Source of the DNA: Clostridia bacterium
GTDB taxonomy: Bacteria; Bacillota; Clostridia; Oscillospirales; Ruminococcaceae
NCBI GenBank assembly: GCA_021152595.1
Contig: JAGKVC010000034.1
Span: forward strand, 1 to 22,420
Direction: 5' to 3'
DNA length: 22,420 bases
The notes under the pieces are model-generated. The model ran no database searches. It saw only the letters and a program-made list of their open reading frames with translations, and was not told the DNA's origin. Shown piece by piece: positions 14,918-22,196 of this stretch (position 1 is its first letter; each line of letters opens with the position of its first letter). The position numbers and the translations under genes were made by a program.

Positions 14918-15694
14918 ATGCAGGAACTGAATGCGGACGAGCTCCGCGCACTGAAATTTTACGAGGGCGATATTCCGGCGAAGGATGCGCAGGATCCGTT
15001 TTGGGGCGATGCGCGCGCCTATGTCACGCTGAATGCACTGTTATATGACGATCTTGCGGCGGAATATACGCGCATCCGCGAGGGCAAGCGGCTGAATCCG
15101 GCGATGCTCTCGGATCTGCCGCGCCTGCTCGGAATCTATCGCGCGCTCCTCTCCGCGATGCAAAAGGGGAGACTTTCTCAGCCGCGAACCGGTTACCGCG
15201 TGGAGCGCGCCGCGGATTTTGCAGTCTGCCTGAAGCATGCCGCAACCTGCGCATTTACATCCACGGCATTGGACGGCTTTTTGCCTGCTTACGGCGATAA
15301 ACAGGGGCTTGTTCTGCTGACCTGCCATGTGCCGGAGCATACACCCTGCGCGATTCTTTCGGAGCTGCTGGACAGCTATCTGAAATCGGGCGAAAATGAA
15401 ATGCTCCTGCCGCCGTTTCTGCGGTTTCGGGCGGAACCGCGCACACTGACCGCTGCCGATCTCCGGATCACGGATCTCAACGGCGAGCCGCCGCAGGCAG
15501 CGTATGATCTCCGGTTTGAACCGGATCAGAAGCTGCAATTTTGTGAGAATCTTGCGGCGCTTCCGGAGATTGCCGGGGCAGCCGCGCGGCTCTATGCGCA
15601 GATGCAGCAGGGAATGCCGGAATCCGCGCTGGATCCGGATGACCGAGCCGCATATCTCCGGTTCAAGCAGGCGCTTCGCAGGATGTTTGCATGA
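14918..15694 (+). CDS. ADP-ribosyltransferase-like protein
   Basis: ATG 14918 follows AAAGGAG by 6 nt. The 258-residue product has no signal peptide or membrane helix. It shows the R-S-E order of mono-ADP-ribosyltransferases: GYRVER with Arg94, AFTSTA with Ser115 (the STS-like motif after the first core strands), and SGENEMLLPPFLRF with Glu159 and Glu161 (an ExE motif followed by LLPP, as in arginine-specific enzymes of the toxin/ecto-ART group). An N-terminal helical region (about 1-85) precedes the catalytic fold. It is the last gene of the riboswitch operon, 18 bases after the transcobalamin-like gene. Target and link to B12 are unknown. The motif match is by eye; a non-catalytic relative remains possible. 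Confidence 0.66.
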   Translation: MQELNADELRALKFYEGDIPAKDAQDPFWGDARAYVTLNALLYDDLAAEYTRIREGKRLNPAMLSDLPRLLGIYRALLSAMQKGRLSQPRTGYRVERAADFAVCLKHAATCAFTSTALDGFLPAYGDKQGLVLLTCHVPEHTPCAILSELLDSYLKSGENEMLLPPFLRFRAEPRTLTAADLRITDLNGEPPQAAYDLRFEPDQKLQFCENLAALPEIAGAAARLYAQMQQGMPESALDPDDRAAYLRFKQALRRMFA

Positions 15695-15720
15695 TTGATC
15701 CCATGAACCAAATCAAAAAC

Positions 15721-15759
15721 AGCCGCTGAAATGAGCGTAACAGCTTCGTTTCAGCGGCT
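15721..15759 (+). terminator. Bidirectional terminator between convergent operons
   Basis: AGCCGCTGAAA (15721-15731) pairs with TTTCAGCGGCT (15749-15759), an 11-bp perfect stem. A T-rich stretch follows on the plus strand, and CAAAAAC before it gives a T-run on the minus strand. It ends both the riboswitch operon and the ECF operon. Confidence 0.9.
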
Positions 15760-15797
15760 TTCGTTATGCATATTGATTTTGACGCTTATGCAGCGCG

Positions 15798-16484
15798 TCA
15801 CAGCCCGTATTTTTTCCGGATACGGGAGAGCTTGTCGCCGATCGGCTTTCGCAGCACAATGAGAAAGAGCAGATTGGAGACCGCATAGAGACAGGTCAGC
15901 GGTACGGCGGTCGAGATCGCCGCGGCGTATTCATGCAGCGTGAACTCCTTATATGTCCAGACAGTCGTCCAGATATCGAGCAGCATGGAGTACGCAACGC
16001 CGGAGAGCATCCCGTAGGTATAGAGCAGCAGGGGCGAGCGCTGCAAAGGCTTTGCAAGCAGTCCGGCAAACAGCCCGATCAGTCCCCACGCGAGCATCTG
16101 GAACGGTGTCCACGGTCCCTGTCCCATGACGAAATTGGACAGCACCGCTGAGAGCGCTCCGACGAGAAATCCGGCTTCCGGTCCGAGATACATCGCGGAA
16201 AGAACTGTCAGCGCGGTGATCGGCTTGATCAGCGGCAGCAGTCTTCCGAGAACAGAAAGCGCCGTCATCACCGAGACGAGGATCATCCGGCGCGTGCCGA
16301 GGTCGCGGCGCTCAAATCCGGCAAGAAAAAGCAGCAGCGCAAGCAGCACCATGATGAAGCTGACGAGCGCGTAATACTGCGACTGGATGCCGAGCGGCAG
16401 CAGCAGCACAATCGCCGGCATGATGGCAAACGGCAGCGCGATCCGCAGCAGCCGCCGGATTTTTTCAGAACGGATCACGAGCAT
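15798..16484 (-). CDS. ECF transporter S component (candidate corrinoid)
   Basis: The 228-residue integral membrane protein is the substrate-binding subunit of an energy-coupling-factor importer. About six to seven hydrophobic segments are visible. The central part (PLIKPITALTVLSAMYLGPE 84-103, then SNFVMGQGPWTPFQMLAWGL 116-135) is typical of one S-component group. The first 60 residues add two membrane segments beyond the usual ~170-200 residue core. ATG 16484 follows AAAGGAGG by 7 nt. It is last in an operon with its own EcfT and double ATPase, so a dedicated transporter is likely. Position opposite a cobalamin-riboswitch operon suggests corrinoid as substrate. The sequence alone does not decide it; queuosine precursor or another vitamin remain possible. 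Confidence 0.85.
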   Translation of the reverse strand: MLVIRSEKIRRLLRIALPFAIMPAIVLLLPLGIQSQYYALVSFIMVLLALLLFLAGFERRDLGTRRMILVSVMTALSVLGRLLPLIKPITALTVLSAMYLGPEAGFLVGALSAVLSNFVMGQGPWTPFQMLAWGLIGLFAGLLAKPLQRSPLLLYTYGMLSGVAYSMLLDIWTTVWTYKEFTLHEYAAAISTAVPLTCLYAVSNLLFLIVLRKPIGDKLSRIRKKYGL

Positions 16485-16502
16485 GCGCCGTCCTCCTTTC
16501 GG

Positions 16503-17021
16503 TTACATCATCGCTATGGCATCCGCTGTCGGAATGCAGGCGGCATAACGCCGGTTCCAGATGAATGCATTATAGTAGTGATAACTCTGTTCGCCGGTCA
16601 GGTGTGTGTTGTCGGTTGTGGTATTCGCATATGCCGGAACTATGATCCGGAAGCCGTGCTCAAAGCCGCACTTCACCGCGGCATCCACACAATATTCCGT
16701 TTGCAGCCCCGTGATCATCAGCGTGTTTTCTCCGCATCTGCGCAGATATTCGGTCAGACCGGAATCGCGGAACGGACTGTTGACCTGCTTATCAAATATA
16801 CGCTCGCCGGAACACGGCGAAAACGGTGCTGCAATTTCAAATCCCGGATTTCCGGGCGAGAGCGGTTCACCTGCGCCGTCATCATGCCGGACGAAAATGA
16901 CCTCGGTTCCTGTCCGGCGCGCCGATCCGATCAGCCGCGTCAGATTTTCCGTAAATGCATCATATGCATAAAGTGCAGGCGTATAGACGGCATTCTGCAC
17001 ATCAATCACAAGCAGCTTCAT
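16503..17021 (-). CDS. Isochorismatase-family cysteine hydrolase
   Basis: A 172-residue enzyme of the isochorismatase/nicotinamidase fold. The catalytic triad is visible: Asp7 in VIDVQN, Lys78 in FDKQVNSPF and Cys111 in GLQTEYCVD. The family cleaves amides or vinyl ethers; nicotinamidase-like metal ligands are not evident, so substrate is unknown. The ATG at 17021 overlaps the ATPase stop by 4 bases (ATGA), placing it firmly inside the ECF operon, 18 bases before the S component. It may process a compound brought in by the transporter or may simply travel with it. Confidence 0.88.
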   Translation of the reverse strand: MKLLVIDVQNAVYTPALYAYDAFTENLTRLIGSARRTGTEVIFVRHDDGAGEPLSPGNPGFEIAAPFSPCSGERIFDKQVNSPFRDSGLTEYLRRCGENTLMITGLQTEYCVDAAVKCGFEHGFRIIVPAYANTTTDNTHLTGEQSYHYYNAFIWNRRYAACIPTADAIAMM

Positions 17022-18658
17022 CCGGTTCCTCCGTTTTCCTTTGCACGCTGCACGACCTGTTCCACGGTGACAGTCTGCGTATAATATCCGCGCGAGATCC
17101 GGCTTGCGGCGGTCGTATAGAATGCGTTTTCGGAGAAGAACCGTGTCGGGATATCCGCGGAGATCAGCGCGCCGCGTGAGAGAAATCCGCAGCGGTCGGC
17201 ATGTGAGGCGGCGAATTCGATATCATGCGTCACGAGCAGGATCGTTACATTTTGTGCTTGCAGCCCGTGCAGCACATCGGCAAGGCGCGCCTTTGACTGC
17301 GCATCGAGTCCTTTTGTCGGTTCATCGAGCAGCAGCAGCCGCGGTTTTGTCAGCATGACCTTTGCAAGCGCGAGAAGCTGCTGCTCACCGCCGCTGAGAT
17401 CATAGGGATGCTGCTGCATCAGCGGCTCCAGATCAAACGGGAAATCTTTGAGCAGTTCCCGGAAATGTTTGTCGGTCTCGGCAAGCTCCTCCTCCGCGGT
17501 ATTGCAGAGAAATACTGTCTGAACATCCTGCGGCAGCAGCGAAACACAGCCCTGATGCAGTGAGCGGTGCTTATAGTCCCCGAGCGGCTTTCCGAAGATG
17601 CCGATTTTGCCGGTGTAGCATTTCAGAATGCCGGAAAGGACAGATAAAACGGTCGATTTGCCTGCGCCGTTGCCGCCAATCAGACAGTAGAGCTCACCCT
17701 CCTGCACGGAAAAACTGAGATCCTGCAAAATATCCCGCCCGTGCCGTTCATAGCGGAAATATGCGCCGGAGACCGTCACCGCATCGGCAGTCTGCGGACG
17801 GGGGACGGGGGATTGCAGCGCGCGGGATTCCACCGGAAGCAGCGGCATCAGCGTATTGCGCGCCTCACAGACCGAGAGCGGACAGCCGCAGTCCGGATGG
17901 AGCGCGTGATAGAGCCGGACTGCCGCAGGCATGCCTGCAAGCACGGGTGCATCGTCGGGAAGATGCTGTAACAGTGTACGCGGCGCATCCTGCATTGCGA
18001 CGGTTCCGTGATCCATGAGCAGCAGCGTCGAGCAGAGCGGAATGACCTCCTCGAGCCGGTGCTCCGCGAGCAGGATCGTCACAGAAAAATCCTGATTGAG
18101 CCGGTGCAGCGTCGTGAGAAAATCCGCCGCCGCAATCGGATCGAGCTGCGCAGTCGGTTCATCGAGCAGCAGGAGCTTCGGCTGCATGATCATGACGCTT
18201 GCGAGATTCAGAAGCTGCTTCTGACCGCCTGAAAGCGTCGCCGGATCGCGGTCGAGCCATGATTCCATGCCGAAGTACGATGCGATTTCAGCGATTCGCC
18301 GCTGCATGATATCGGGCGGCGTCTGCATATTTTCGAGCCCGAACGCCAGCTCATGCCAGACCTTGTCCGTGACAATCTGCTGCTCGGGATGCTGCATGAC
18401 AAATCCGATCTGCGAGGCAGCGGTCACGGCATCAAGCTCCGCGATCGGTGTGCCGCAGAAGCGGACGGTTCCCTGCTGCGTGCAGAGCGGCGTCAGCTCC
18501 CGTTTGAGCATGCGCAGGAGCGTTGTCTTGCCGCATCCGGTCGCGCCGCAAAGCACGGCGAAATCGCCCTGTTCCAGCGCAAAGGAAACATCCGAAAGCA
18601 CGGGCGTTTCGCATTCCGGAAATATGACGCTCAGATTTCTGACTGCAAGCGCTTCCAT
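17018..18658 (-). CDS. ECF transporter ATPase, two fused ABC domains (EcfA-EcfA')
   Basis: The 546-residue protein holds two complete nucleotide-binding domains. Domain 1 has Walker A GATGCGKTT (38-46), signature LSGGQKQ (142-148), Walker B LLLLDEP (162-168) and the switch His in LLAEHR. Domain 2 has GGNGAGKST (328-336), LSGGEQQ (421-427), LLLLDEP (441-447) and LVTHD. It powers the ECF importer by ATP hydrolysis on the cytoplasmic face. Separate EcfA1 and EcfA2 proteins are the more usual form; fused ones occur in dedicated transporters. It overlaps EcfT by 28 bases and the isochorismatase by 4, so the operon is tightly packed. Confidence 0.95.
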   Translation of the reverse strand: MEALAVRNLSVIFPECETPVLSDVSFALEQGDFAVLCGATGCGKTTLLRMLKRELTPLCTQQGTVRFCGTPIAELDAVTAASQIGFVMQHPEQQIVTDKVWHELAFGLENMQTPPDIMQRRIAEIASYFGMESWLDRDPATLSGGQKQLLNLASVMIMQPKLLLLDEPTAQLDPIAAADFLTTLHRLNQDFSVTILLAEHRLEEVIPLCSTLLLMDHGTVAMQDAPRTLLQHLPDDAPVLAGMPAAVRLYHALHPDCGCPLSVCEARNTLMPLLPVESRALQSPVPRPQTADAVTVSGAYFRYERHGRDILQDLSFSVQEGELYCLIGGNGAGKSTVLSVLSGILKCYTGKIGIFGKPLGDYKHRSLHQGCVSLLPQDVQTVFLCNTAEEELAETDKHFRELLKDFPFDLEPLMQQHPYDLSGGEQQLLALAKVMLTKPRLLLLDEPTKGLDAQSKARLADVLHGLQAQNVTILLVTHDIEFAASHADRCGFLSRGALISADIPTRFFSENAFYTTAASRISRGYYTQTVTVEQVVQRAKENGGTG

Positions 18659-19509
18659 GTCAGCGCCTCCTTTCCCTCACAGATCAGCGGCAGCAGCGCG
18701 AGCAGCGTATACGCCGCGAGTACCGCAAAATAGGGCAGATTTCTCAGAGCCGGCGCACAGACCGGATAAAACTGCCATTCGGTGACGCCCTTTGCAATGC
18801 CGCAGATCACCGCGCCGCTGAGCAGCAGTGTACAGATCAGCAGCGCAAAATCACCGGCATGCCAGCGAAAATAGGTGAAGCTCGTGCGCTTCCCGAGTCC
18901 GTAGCCGCGCGCTGCCATGCTGTTTGCGGTGATGATGCCGTTCTCGAGCGCCCATGTCAGCAGAATCGAGAAGATGCGCAGTTCACCGCGGATATCGTCG
19001 ATCAGATGTCCCTCGCGGTACAGCCCGACTGCGCGCTGTGAGAGCCGGATCTTCTGCATCTGCTGCCGGAACAGCGTCAGATTGCGCACCGTCATCGAAA
19101 AGACGAGCGCGAGCTTCGGCGAAAGATACCGGAACAGATAGAAGAGCTTTTCGCTCGTCATGAGATCAGAGAAGCTGCGGAACCAGTACAGCACCGCGCA
19201 GAGCCGGATGCCGGTGACACAGCCGTAAAAGAGTGCCTCGGCGGTATAGGCGCGCTGATTGATGAAAAACAGCACGGTTGTTCCGTGCTGATTCCAGAGC
19301 GGATTGAGCAGCGCAAACAGCACCGGCATGCCGATCGCGCCGATGTGAAAGCCGATATGCTTTCTGCCGTTCCGCATCACAAAAAATGCGATGCCGCAGA
19401 GCATGGAGATCCCCAGCAGGAAGGGCTCCATGCAGAAAATCGTGATGCACGCGGTCAGCAGCAGATGTACGGTCACAGCCGCCGGATTCATATTTTCAAA
19501 ATCCCGCAC
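18631..19509 (-). CDS. ecfT: ECF transporter transmembrane coupling protein EcfT
   Basis: EcfT couples the ATPases to the S component. The best start is GTG 19509, 6 nt after AAAGGGGGG, giving 292 residues; a frame from ATG 19560 would begin inside the terminator hairpin. Several membrane segments are visible, for example VTVHLLLTACITIFCMEPFL, FALLICTLLLSGAVICGIA and FAVLAAYTLLALLPLIC. The coupling region has LTLFRQQMQKIRLSQRA and the Ala-Arg-Gly motif in SMAARGYGLGKRTSF, which contacts the ATPases. It is first in the ECF operon; no clear promoter was found in the short space behind the aroF terminator, so partial read-through or an unrecognised promoter must serve it. Confidence 0.92.
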   Translation of the reverse strand: MRDFENMNPAAVTVHLLLTACITIFCMEPFLLGISMLCGIAFFVMRNGRKHIGFHIGAIGMPVLFALLNPLWNQHGTTVLFFINQRAYTAEALFYGCVTGIRLCAVLYWFRSFSDLMTSEKLFYLFRYLSPKLALVFSMTVRNLTLFRQQMQKIRLSQRAVGLYREGHLIDDIRGELRIFSILLTWALENGIITANSMAARGYGLGKRTSFTYFRWHAGDFALLICTLLLSGAVICGIAKGVTEWQFYPVCAPALRNLPYFAVLAAYTLLALLPLICEGKEALTWKRLQSEI

Positions 19510-19551
19510 AGAAATCCCCCCTTTCGGCAGAAGTGCAGGAAAACGGGAAAG

Positions 19552-19581
19552 GGCACCCATGTCCCTGCGGACACAGATGCC
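19552..19581 (-). terminator. Terminator or attenuator after the DAHP synthase gene
   Basis: GGCATCTGTGTCC and GGACATGGGTGCC pair over 13 positions (including G-U pairs) with a 4-nt loop. A pyrimidine-rich CTTTCCCGTTTTCC follows on the minus strand. It lies between the DAHP synthase stop and the ecfT start. Confidence 0.8.
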
Positions 19582-19605
19582 TGTTCCTTGCTATGCAGAA
19601 AATGC

Positions 19606-20637
19606 TCAGAGCATTTCCGCGATTTCGAGAATGAGACGCTCGGATTTTTCCCATCCGAGGCAGGGATCCGTGATCGACTTGCCGTAGCAGCCCTCGCCGA
19701 TTTTCTGCGCGCCGTCTTCGATATAGCTCTCGATCATGAAGCCCTTGACGAGCTTTTTGATATCGTTGTTATAACGGCGCATGCTGAGGACTTCCTTGCA
19801 GATACGCGGCTGCTCAAGCGGATTCTTGCCGGAGTTTGCGTGGTTCGTGTCGATGATCGCCGCCGGATTTGCGAATTCGCCGGATGCATAAAGCTCCGCG
19901 AGATGTGCGATATCCTCATAGTGATAATTCGGGAGCGACTGTCCGTGCTTATTGAGATAGCCGCGCATGATGGCATGTGCATAGGGATTGCCCTTGGAAT
20001 GCACCGCCCAGCCGCGGTAGATGAAGCTGTGACCGTGCTGTGCAGCGGTGATCGCATTCATCATGACGGAAAGATCACCTGCGGTCGGATTCTTCATGCC
20101 GACGGGGATATCGAGACCGCTCGAAACAAGGCGATGCTCCTGATTCTCGACCGACCGCGCACCGACTGCGACATATGCGAGCAGATCGTCGAGGTATCTG
20201 TGATTATCCGGATAGAGCATTTCATCCGCGCAGGAGAAGCCGGTCTCCTTGAGTGCGCGCATGTGCAGCTCACGGGTTGCGATAATGCCCTTGTAGACAT
20301 CGGGCTTTGCGCCGGGATCGGGCTGATGCAGCAGACCTTTGTAGCCTGCGCCCGTGGTACGCGGCTTGTTCGTGTAGACACGCGGAATGATGAAGATTTC
20401 GTCCTTGACCTGCTCCTGCACCTTGCGGAGACGGGAGATATAGTCCAGCACGGCATCGGGATTATCCGCGGAGCACGGACCGATAATCAGGATGAGTCTG
20501 TCATCCTTGCCGGAGAAGATATCGCTGATTTCCGCTGCACGCTGCTTGACGATCTCTGCCATTTCCGGCGTGACGGGGTACATTTCCTTCGTCTCCTTCG
20601 GAATGGTCAGCTTGCGTTCAAATTCCATATTCATCAT
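19606..20637 (-). CDS. aroF: 3-Deoxy-7-phosphoheptulonate (DAHP) synthase, class I
   Basis: It condenses phosphoenolpyruvate and erythrose 4-phosphate in the first step of the shikimate pathway. Family motifs are present: IIGPCSADN, VYTNKPRTTGAGYKGLL, CADEML, VGARSVENQEHR, GMKNPTAG, YRGW and DTNHANSGK. From ATG 20637 the protein has 343 residues, the normal size for the AroFGH type. The frame stays open to 20805, but that codon overlaps the -10 box, so it cannot be the start. ATG 20634 and 20628 are close alternatives. No ribosome site lies directly upstream; see the leader entry. No separate regulatory domain is seen, so feedback control, if any, lies in the core as in the AroFGH group. Confidence 0.94.
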   Translation of the reverse strand: MMNMEFERKLTIPKETKEMYPVTPEMAEIVKQRAAEISDIFSGKDDRLILIIGPCSADNPDAVLDYISRLRKVQEQVKDEIFIIPRVYTNKPRTTGAGYKGLLHQPDPGAKPDVYKGIIATRELHMRALKETGFSCADEMLYPDNHRYLDDLLAYVAVGARSVENQEHRLVSSGLDIPVGMKNPTAGDLSVMMNAITAAQHGHSFIYRGWAVHSKGNPYAHAIMRGYLNKHGQSLPNYHYEDIAHLAELYASGEFANPAAIIDTNHANSGKNPLEQPRICKEVLSMRRYNNDIKKLVKGFMIESYIEDGAQKIGEGCYGKSITDPCLGWEKSERLILEIAEML

Positions 20638-20789
20638 CGGGTATTGCCCGGTTCCGTTTGGCTGCTTGATGCAGCACCGTGACGGAACAGAGCTTTCACT
20701 TCCTTTCGCTTGATAGATTGATTGAAGCGTCGGGAATGATGACCGGAAACCCGACTGATCTGATCCATGTCCTGCTTGATGCTTGTCAT
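20638..20789 (-). promoter_or_regulatory. Structured 5' leader of the DAHP synthase gene
   Basis: The mRNA should start near 20790, giving a leader of about 150 nt. A good ribosome site, AAAGGAAG (20706-20699), lies about 60 nt before the start codon, far outside normal range. Between them two hairpins abut: GTTCCGT/ACGGAAC (20688-20682 with 20657-20651, enclosing GCTGC-ATCAA-GCAGC) and CGGG-CAATA-CCCG (20650-20638). The second ends directly at ATG 20637. Folding would leave an effective spacing of about 10 nt. A 51-codon frame (20789-20634) also crosses the leader and stops inside the ATGATG start. Which of these matters is not known. Confidence 0.55.
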
Positions 20790-20796
20790 TGTTATC

Positions 20797-20825
20797 ATTA
20801 TACAACTGTTTCAGCGGTTTGTCAA
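20797..20825 (-). promoter_or_regulatory. Consensus promoter of the DAHP synthase gene
   Basis: On the minus strand: perfect TTGACA (20825-20820), 17 nt, perfect TATAAT (20802-20797). Expected start about 20790. Confidence 0.93.
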
Positions 20826-20828
20826 CCC

Positions 20829-20850
20829 TTTAACGCATAAAAGCGTTAAA
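20829..20850. repeat. Palindrome next to the DAHP synthase -35 box
   Basis: TTTAACGC-N6-GCGTTAAA, a perfect 8-bp inverted repeat, ends 3 bases before the -35 hexamer. It could be an operator for a dimeric regulator, or a weak hairpin behind the upstream gene (stop at 20883). No U-run follows. Confidence 0.5.
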
Positions 20851-20882
20851 TTGCTAAAATTTCGGTTCCGATTTTGGATTTT

Positions 20883-22181
20883 TCAATACAATTTGCCGTC
20901 AAAATATTGCAGGATATAGAGTTCAGTTCCGTGATAGGTTTCTTCCTGCAATCGGGTATCCTCTGTGAGCCAGTTGAAATCAGCCGCCTTACCGATGGAA
21001 TTGTCGATCTCCGGCGTCTGATATTCCGGATCATCCGGCGAGATATAGATTTTCGGCGAGCGGAGATCCGCAGCCTGAACGAGCTGGTCGCAGCGGTAAA
21101 TCAGCTTCGGCTTGGGACCTGCGATTTCGGTGCGGAACGCCTCTTCCTTTTCCAGAACCGCGTTGAATTCTTCCAGCGGCAGATCCTTGATCTCCTCATA
21201 TTCATGCGTCGGCTGCTCGATGCCCTGTTCCTCGCAGACATCCGCGACATACGCTCTGCGCTGCGAATCGTAATAGAATTCGATTTCCTGATACATCTTC
21301 CGGAAACCGATAAGCCGCAAAAATTGGTTGTCGCTTCTGGAAAGGGCGAGCATTGCAAGGAATTCCGACGCCTCTTTGTCAGTATACCCGAGATGCTGAC
21401 AGAGCGCCGCTGCATCCGCAAGTGGCTGTGTCATCGGTGTCAGCTCGCCGGAGTTGTCATGGATAATTTCCATTGTGCAGGGCAGGGGCATTGCGCCGCG
21501 GCCGATCTTCTGGAGAAACTGCGGACAGAGCGCATCCTTGACGGGCGGACAGAAGCCGCCGAGCCGCGGAAAATCATGTGCGAGCGTATGCAGTGATGCT
21601 TCGATGTCAGCGCGGTATTCTTCCTGCGTCGGATAGGTGATTGCGCCGTCCGCTGCAACGGGAATCTGTCCTGCCGCGGCATTTGCGCCGTCTGCGAGAT
21701 AGTTCAGCAGGATTTGCAGCTCCTGATAGGCAAAGCGGTCGCGTGATTCGGCATCGCCCTGCCCGAGCATTGTGCCGCGCGCCGGAATCCACTGGCAGAA
21801 TGTCAGCATCAGTCCGGCGCAGCAGAACGTCATGAGCAGCGCCTTGAAATATCCCTTTGCAAATCTGCGGAATGATTCCTTTTTGCGCAGAAAGATCAGC
21901 AATACCGCGAGAATCACTGCCGCCGCGAGCAGCGCAATCCCGAGATACAGCAGGATTTCGCCGAGCGCAAACGGGAGTGGCGCGGTCAGCCTGCCGAGTC
22001 CCTCTGCAATTTTCGGGTATACGCGATCGGTAAACCGGTCGCAGAATTTCTGCGAAAACGCAATGAGATTCACTGCTGCCAGAATCGCAGCCAGCAGCAC
22101 CAGAATGATCCGGTACAGATGCCGCGGCTTCTTCGCCTTTTCTTTGGCGGTCTGCGGTTTTCGCTTCTTATTTTGATTCAT
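20883..22181 (-). CDS. DUF3810-like membrane protein lacking the zinc-protease motif
   Basis: The 432-residue protein starts at ATG 22181, 9 nt after CCGGAG. A Lys-rich head (1-20) leads to three membrane helices (about 24-42, 70-97 and 110-130), then a large outer domain. The pattern YPTQEEY, FCPPVK, TPMTQPL, CQHLGYTDKEASEFLAMLALSRSDNQFLRLIGF and YDSQRRAYV follows the DUF3810 family, whose members usually carry HExxH in the line ending AH-x-x-GY. Here the corresponding residues are about Ala258, Ala259 and Gln262, so zinc binding looks lost. It may be a non-catalytic relative. It lies 15 bases behind the gene at the right edge and is probably co-transcribed with it. Confidence 0.68.
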   Translation of the reverse strand: MNQNKKRKPQTAKEKAKKPRHLYRIILVLLAAILAAVNLIAFSQKFCDRFTDRVYPKIAEGLGRLTAPLPFALGEILLYLGIALLAAAVILAVLLIFLRKKESFRRFAKGYFKALLMTFCCAGLMLTFCQWIPARGTMLGQGDAESRDRFAYQELQILLNYLADGANAAAGQIPVAADGAITYPTQEEYRADIEASLHTLAHDFPRLGGFCPPVKDALCPQFLQKIGRGAMPLPCTMEIIHDNSGELTPMTQPLADAAALCQHLGYTDKEASEFLAMLALSRSDNQFLRLIGFRKMYQEIEFYYDSQRRAYVADVCEEQGIEQPTHEYEEIKDLPLEEFNAVLEKEEAFRTEIAGPKPKLIYRCDQLVQAADLRSPKIYISPDDPEYQTPEIDNSIGKAADFNWLTEDTRLQEETYHGTELYILQYFDGKLY

Positions 22182-22196
22182 GCAATGTCACTCCGG

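Noticed and set aside
19285..20682. 465-codon open frame on the plus strand
   Set aside because: It is antisense to ecfT and the DAHP synthase gene. It has no family features and no ribosome site.
20638..20700. Considered as a T-box leader because of GGAACCGGG before the aroF start
   Set aside because: The T-box signature TGGNACCGCG and the stem I / specifier architecture are missing, and the bases fit the two local hairpins better.
20638..20805. Longer DAHP synthase start at TTG 20805
   Set aside because: That codon overlaps the -10 box of a perfect promoter and the extra 56 residues do not resemble the family; ATG 20637-20628 gives the normal length.
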